Of a stretch of DNA of 18,395 nucleotides, positions 13,996 through 18,395 are shown piece by piece. The notes below the pieces were generated by a model, which searched no databases, had not been told where the DNA came from, and saw nothing but the letters and a program-made list of their open reading frames with translations. The stretch is from Saprospiraceae bacterium. GTDB lineage: Bacteria; Bacteroidota; Bacteroidia; Chitinophagales; Saprospiraceae. Numbering within the stretch: position 1 is the stretch's first letter; each line of letters starts with the position of its first letter. The stretch spans positions 1 to 18,395 of the forward strand of contig JADZBJ010000151.1 in NCBI GenBank assembly GCA_020852155.1, read 5' to 3'. Both the position numbers and the translations under genes were made by a program.

Positions 13996-15369
13996 ATGAA
14001 ATACCTGATATTTGTATTCGCAATATTTTCAGTGGCGATTTTGGGCTGCAAACCCGATTCCGAAACCGCAGTACAGGAAGACGAAGACTTAAAACTGGGC
14101 GGCGAAACATCCATAACGGGCGCTTACATTCAGGTTTTTCAGCAGCCCGCGCCTAATATGAGCGCCCTGGAACTTGACTTGCACCGGGCCGCAGACCGGG
14201 CTTTTGGCGATAAATTCGTTACCGCGCCTGCCATCATTAACGGTGGTTTAGGGCCGATTTTCAACCAGAATGCTTGCGAAAATTGCCATGTGTCCAACGG
14301 ACGCTCGCCATTTCCAGAATCATCTCAGGACCTTCGCGGCTTGCTTATTCGCCTGAGTGTCGCCGGTTCTGATGTTCACGGCGGGCCTTTAAACGTGCCA
14401 AATTTCGGTGGGCAATTACAAACAAAAGCCTTGTTTGGCAAAACGCCGGAAGCCAGCCTGACCTGGCAATACGTCCAGGAAGTAAAGACTTTTCTGGATG
14501 GCGAATCTATCAGCCTGTCGAAGCCGGTTTTTGTTTTGGAGAACCCGTACGAACCGTTGCCCACTGAAATGATGACATCACCACGCATTGCGCCGCCGGT
14601 AATTGGTCTGGGCCTGCTGGAAGCCATCAAGGAAAGCGATATTATGGCGCTGACAGACCCTGAAGATGCTGACAAAGACGGTATTTCCGGCCGCGCCAAT
14701 CAGGTTTGGGATGTTAAAAATCAACGAACAGCATTGGGCCGATTTGGCTGGAAAGCAGGACAACCCGACCTATCTCAGCAAACTGCCGCGGCTTATCAGC
14801 AGGATATGGGTATTACCAACCCTCTTTTTCCGATAGAAAGCAGTCTTGGGCAATCACAACTGGATGCTTTGCAAGATGACCCGGAAATTAATGAAGCAAC
14901 GTTAAAAGCGGCAACCTTTTACACCCAGTCGCTGGCAGTGCCACAGCGCCGCAACACAACTGATCCGAATGTTATTGAAGGGAAAAAACTGTTTTTTGAA
15001 TTGAAATGCGGTTCCTGTCACCATTATCAGTTTGTCACAGGAGATCACCCGGAATATGTTTTTTTGAGCCGTCAAACTATTTTCCCTTACACGGATTTGT
15101 TGTTGCATGATATGGGTGATGGATTGGCCGATAACCGACCAGAATTTCTGGCCAATGGCCGTGAATGGCGTACGCCGCCGCTTTGGGGGCTTGGCTTAAC
15201 GCAGGTTGTCGGCGGCATCAAGGCTCGATACTTGCACGATGGCCGTGCAGCCACACTTCAGGAAGCTATTATGTGGCACGGTGGGGAGGCTGAACAAAGC
15301 AAAGAACAGTTTAGAAAGTTGTCAAAATCAGAGCGGCAGGCACTCGTTTCGTTTTTGGAAAGTTTGTAG
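13996..15369 (+). CDS. Di-heme oxidoreductase family (DUF1111) lipoprotein
   Basis: The predicted product has 457 residues with lipobox ILGC (Cys18). Two c-type heme motifs are present: CENCH at 94-98 and CGSCH at 338-342. The DUF1111 pattern is clear: AFGDKFV, GPIFNQNACENCHVSNGR, PPVIGLGLLEAI, DADKDGISGRANQV, GRFGWKAGQPDL, and near the end TPPLWGLGLTQVVGG, RYLHDGRAATLQEAIMWHGGEA and a helix ending SFLESL. Family members are called thiol oxidoreductase-like or di-heme peroxidase-like; the substrate is unproven. It lies 11 nt behind the imelysin gene and is surely co-transcribed. A heme-based electron-transfer step coupled to imelysin-mediated iron handling is plausible but inferred from gene association. 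Confidence 0.92.
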   Translation: MKYLIFVFAIFSVAILGCKPDSETAVQEDEDLKLGGETSITGAYIQVFQQPAPNMSALELDLHRAADRAFGDKFVTAPAIINGGLGPIFNQNACENCHVSNGRSPFPESSQDLRGLLIRLSVAGSDVHGGPLNVPNFGGQLQTKALFGKTPEASLTWQYVQEVKTFLDGESISLSKPVFVLENPYEPLPTEMMTSPRIAPPVIGLGLLEAIKESDIMALTDPEDADKDGISGRANQVWDVKNQRTALGRFGWKAGQPDLSQQTAAAYQQDMGITNPLFPIESSLGQSQLDALQDDPEINEATLKAATFYTQSLAVPQRRNTTDPNVIEGKKLFFELKCGSCHHYQFVTGDHPEYVFLSRQTIFPYTDLLLHDMGDGLADNRPEFLANGREWRTPPLWGLGLTQVVGGIKARYLHDGRAATLQEAIMWHGGEAEQSKEQFRKLSKSERQALVSFLESL

Positions 15370-15415
15370 TGTAATTTGATTGAGATTAGCTAATTATAAC
15401 TAATACAAGATAACG

Positions 15416-15769
15416 ATGCTCAAAGAAATTAGCCCGAAGTTGCCTATGCGCAACAAGGAAATCACCAAGGAATTTTATGTAAATAAATTAGGATTCGAAG
15501 TCTGGGGTAATGCAGATTTCGAGGGCTATCTAATGCTTAAAAAAGATAGTATTCAAATGCATTTCTTTAGTCATCCGGACTTGAATCCGTATGAGACTTA
15601 TGGACAGGTTTATATTCGAACAGGTGATATTGACGCTTTCTATCAATTACTGTTAGATAATAATGTCAAAATTCAAGGAAAGATCGAAAACAAGCCCTGG
15701 GGCCAACGTGAGTTTTCACTGATTGATCCGGATCATAATTTGCTGACGTTCGGACAGGAACTTGTTTGA
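15416..15769 (+). CDS. VOC (glyoxalase/bleomycin-resistance) family protein
   Basis: This 117-residue cytoplasmic protein has a single vicinal-oxygen-chelate domain. The repeated betaalphabeta modules are visible: PKLPMRNKEITKEFYVNKLG with FEVW, the strand IQMHFFSHPDLNP, then QVYIRTGDIDAFYQLLLDNN, and WGQREFSLIDPDHNLLTFGQ at the end. The 'LHFF.H..L.P' and 'wG.reF.liDPdhNlL.fgq' layout is closest to bleomycin-resistance-type (drug-binding) members rather than to glyoxalase I enzymes. Resistance in this host is not implied. The gene is visibly richer in A+T than its neighbours and is bordered by a transposase fossil, so it may have been acquired. It starts 46 nt after the DUF1111 gene, without a recognisable promoter. 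Confidence 0.85.
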   Translation: MLKEISPKLPMRNKEITKEFYVNKLGFEVWGNADFEGYLMLKKDSIQMHFFSHPDLNPYETYGQVYIRTGDIDAFYQLLLDNNVKIQGKIENKPWGQREFSLIDPDHNLLTFGQELV

Positions 15770-15779
15770 TATAGAATGA

Positions 15780-15947
15780 ATATACAAATCATCGGTAACA
15801 AAACACGCACACCGGTTAGGATTTGAATTCGCCTGGCAAACCCGTTTTTATGAAAACATCGTCAGGGATGAAAAGGCATTCGAACATATTGCCGCATACA
15901 TCAATAACAATCCAGCCAAGTGGAGTGAAGACCGGTTTTTCAAATAA
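15780..15947 (+). pseudogene. C-terminal remnant of a REP-associated tyrosine transposase (RAYT, Y1/IS200-like)
   Basis: An open frame without a start codon encodes about 55 residues ending at TAA 15945-15947. It contains KSSVTKHAHRLGFEFAWQ, then RFYENIVRDEKAFEHIAAYI and NNNPAKWSEDRFFK. This matches the C-terminus of TnpA_REP/RAYT proteins (FKS.VTK.A pattern, F.WQ..FY..I.RD, then YI..NP..W..D). A TGA lies in frame just before it at 15777-15779, and the N-terminal HUH half is absent, so it is a dead fragment. It starts directly after the VOC gene and ends 6 bp before the GH3 stop codon. It is relevant because RAYTs mobilise REP-type palindromes such as those in this window. Confidence 0.75.
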
Positions 15948-15953
15948 ATCAAT

Positions 15954-18395
15954 CTAAAACACCCTTAAGTACCCTCGTAACCGAATATCCTGCGAAGAGG
16001 CACCGATCATAACCCGGAAAACGCCGGGTTCGACCACCTTTTTCAAATTTGCATCAAGCATAGAAAGATGATCCGGTGTAAGTACAAACCTGATTTTTCG
16101 GATTTCTCCCGGTTTTAGGTGAATGCGCTGGAAGCCTTTTAGTTCCATGACGGCTCGTGCAACAGAAGCTAATTCATCTCGAATATAAAGTTGTACGACC
16201 TCGTCGCCAGCCATCGTGCCAGCGTTGGTGATGTTTAATGATACCCATGCAGAATCGCCTGCGGCCATCGAATCCTTTTCCAAATGCAGGTCTGTGTACG
16301 CAAACTGCGTATAACTCAAGCCGAAACCAAACGGAAACATAGGCTTGCCGGTCATATTCATATAATCATCGCCTCGTCCGGTTGGCTTATGATTATAAAC
16401 AAGCGGTAATTGCCCCTCAGACACAGGGAACGTTATCGGTAGCCGACCTGCAGGATTGTAATCGCCGAACAGCACGGACGCAACAGCGTAACCGCCTGTT
16501 TCGCCAGGATACCAAACATCCAGCAGACCATTGACATGGTCGTACCACCGTTGAACATTCACTGCGCTGCCACCTGTCAGCACAACAACAACAGGCACAC
16601 CCGTTGCAGCAATTTTCTCAATTAATTCTTCTTGCCTGCCTGGCAATCGAAGGTCTGCTCGATCCTGAAATTCGCCTTCTTCAATACCTACGACAATGAC
16701 CGCCACATCACAAGTACGCGCCATGTTGACCGCGGCCCCGATGTCGGCACTTTGATGGTCTTCAACACCAGCGTTCCAGATCAGCCTGAACCAGGCATTT
16801 CCAGTGGGTTCGTAATATTCAATCGTGAGATCGTATGATTTCCCTTTTTCAAATTCAAAATCGGCTACACTAATCTGTTTTGTGCGTTTGATTGAATTAT
16901 CCAGCAGCAATTGACCATTGATAAATAACCGATAACCGTCGTTTCCATCTATACCGATCTGAAAACGACCCGATGCTGGGGCCGTGATTTGGCCCGTCCA
17001 TCGAACCGACTAAAAATCATAAGCCAGGCGTTCGGGGTCTGGTGAAAAGAGCGTCCATTGAAAGTTAATGGTCTGATCGTTTCTCGACAATGCCGGAGCG
17101 CCGCTCCAGGTCACGTTGGGGAAATATTCACCGTGAAGACCGGACTTTAATTGACCATTTTCAAAGTGACTCAATGCTGATGCCGGAACCGTATTGTATT
17201 TGACCTCTTTCCGCTTGCAACCTTCGGCATAGCGTATTTCAACACGGTTAGCGTAGCGTTCCTGCAAGGCTTGTTTCAAACTGACAACCTGATTACCAGG
17301 GCCGCTGTATCCGCCCAAACGAGCCTCGGCAGCGTCAGGGCCGATCAAGGCCAAAGTCTTTATCTTATCAGATAATGGCAGGATTTTACCCTTGTTTTTC
17401 AATAAAACGATAGATTCTTGCGCGGCTTTGGTGGCCAGGTTTCTGTGGCTTGCATGGCCGTTCCATTTGGCTGCTGCGGCAGGATCAATGAAGGGGTTTT
17501 CAAAAAGACCAAGTTCGAACTTGGCACGAAGAATACGGGCTACGGCCGAGTCTACGGTGTTTTGCGCAATGCTTCCGTCATGAAACGGTGGTTCAAAAAG
17601 GCTTCGATGTGAAAAGTCAGTCTGAAAAATCACATCAAGGCCAGCACTGATAGATTGTGCTGTTGCATCGGCGTACTCGCTGGCGGTGAAGTGCAGCACG
17701 TTAGCGCCGCCTGTTGCGCCGGCATCCGAAATGACGAAACCGTCGAAATTCCATTCTTTTTTGAGTAATTCATTCAACAGCCAGTCATTTGCCGTGCAGG
17801 GACGACCATTGTAGGCGTTGTATGCCGTCATGATTGAACGCGCCCCGCCGCGCTGCATGCAGGCTTCGAAGGGTTGCAGGTGGGTTTCCCGGAGTTCGCG
17901 TTCATTGAGGTAAATCGGGTAACTATCGCGCCCGCCGTCGCCGACATTGGCGACAAAATGCTTGGGTGTAGTGATGATATCCTGCTTTTCAAACGCAGAA
18001 ACATAAGCAACGCCCATTTCAGCGGCCAAAAAAGGGTCTTCTCCATAGGTTTCTTCCACGCGCCCCCAGCGAACATCCGTGGCCAGATTGACCACTGGCG
18101 ATAAAATCTGGCGTATACCCCGAGTTCGACATTCCGTAGCGATTGCGCTGGCTACGTCGTGCATCAAAGGCGTGTCCCAGGTGGCTGCCAGACCGATGGC
18201 CTGCGGGAAGGCCGTAGCGCCGGAGCGTACCAGCCCGTGCAAGGCTTCATCAAAGGGAATAATTGGAATGCCGAGTCTTGAATGTTCCTTGAAAAAACGC
18301 TGAATGGCATTGATTTTAACAGCCATATCCAATGCTGCCTCGTTACGATCGTAATGGAGCATCTGTTGGGCAGCATTTTGAGCATCAGCGGATGC
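15954..18395 (-). pseudogene. GH3 beta-glucosidase with PA14 insert, interrupted by an in-frame amber codon and cut by window edge
   Basis: One minus-strand frame of 814 codons runs from the right edge to TAG 15956-15954, broken once by TAG at 17012-17010. It lacks the N-terminal signal and first barrel strand, which lie outside. Order: GH3 (alpha/beta)8 domain (18395 to about 17480) with RLGIPIIPFDEALHG, KHFVANVGDGG and the nucleophile motif GFVISDAG (Asp codon 17726-17724); the alpha/beta sandwich, beginning ESIVLLKNKGKILPL; a PA14 insert (about 17165-16770) with GLHGEYF and GNDGYRLFINGQ; the rest of the sandwich; and a fibronectin-III-like domain ending RLRGYLRVF. Such enzymes hydrolyse terminal beta-glucosyl or related bonds in the periplasm or outside. 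The amber replaces a residue, probably Tyr in YDF-Y-SVRWTG, within PA14. The remainder looks undamaged, so a recent nonsense mutation or a sequencing error is likely. Confidence 0.88.
17010..17012 (-). other. In-frame amber codon inside the GH3 PA14 domain
   Basis: The minus strand reads GCT TAT GAT TTT TAG TCG GTT. The frame continues for 351 further codons without another stop before the natural end. In related PA14-bearing GH3 enzymes this position is generally an aromatic residue, and TAG is one base from either tyrosine codon. Confidence 0.85.

Noticed and set aside
13643..14110. 155-residue minus-strand open frame spanning the imelysin/DUF1111 junction
   Set aside because: It is antisense to two well-supported genes and shows no recognisable motif.
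17010..17012. Amber recoding (for example pyrrolysine) in the GH3 gene
   Set aside because: No pylT/pylS or other recoding feature is visible, the same gene ends naturally in TAG, and a one-base change from a tyrosine codon explains it more simply.

Overview
The window looks like a chromosomal segment of a Bacteroidota member, possibly near Saprospiria or Chitinophagia (inferred from overall look, not tested). Several genes are preceded by the Bacteroidota-type -7 box TAnnTTTG and no clear Shine-Dalgarno sequences are seen. The protein families (TonB receptor, imelysin and DUF1111 lipoproteins, PA14-containing GH3 enzyme) also fit that phylum.

Layout from left to right. A minus-strand AI-2E-type permease is cut by the left edge (1-236). 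It diverges from a secreted beta-barrel protein (428-1294). Two translationally coupled minus-strand genes follow: a TraB/GumN-type lipoprotein and a DUF5691-like protein (3169-1284). Next come a small membrane-anchored protein of unknown function and a TonB-dependent receptor (3428-6415), separated by a large repeat-built hairpin. The receptor converges on a vSGLT-like sodium/sugar symporter (8119-6509) across a second long hairpin. A tRNA-Cys, yidD, an unknown lipoprotein and an MscS channel follow on the plus strand (8295-11183). A three-gene plus-strand set, porin, imelysin lipoprotein and DUF1111 di-heme lipoprotein (11558-15369), resembles known iron-related gene clusters. The right end has an AT-rich glyoxalase-fold gene, a C-terminal fossil of a REP-associated tyrosine transposase (RAYT), and a GH3 beta-glucosidase. 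The GH3 gene is split by a single in-frame amber codon and runs off the right edge.

The most unusual content is between the genes. Two palindromic elements (8476-8597 and 11297-11474) share identical 12-bp termini; the first is flanked by 8-bp direct repeats and the second has perfect 24-bp terminal inverted repeats containing REP-like mini-hairpins. Two other long hairpins (3988-4132 and 6415-6502) have arms built from 7-8 nt quasi-repeats. A dispersed repeat of about 55 bp occurs three times. Together with the RAYT fossil this suggests past or present activity of REP/MITE-like elements. I found no CRISPR array, phage or complete insertion sequence, and no gene cluster that I can defend as a wholly new system.
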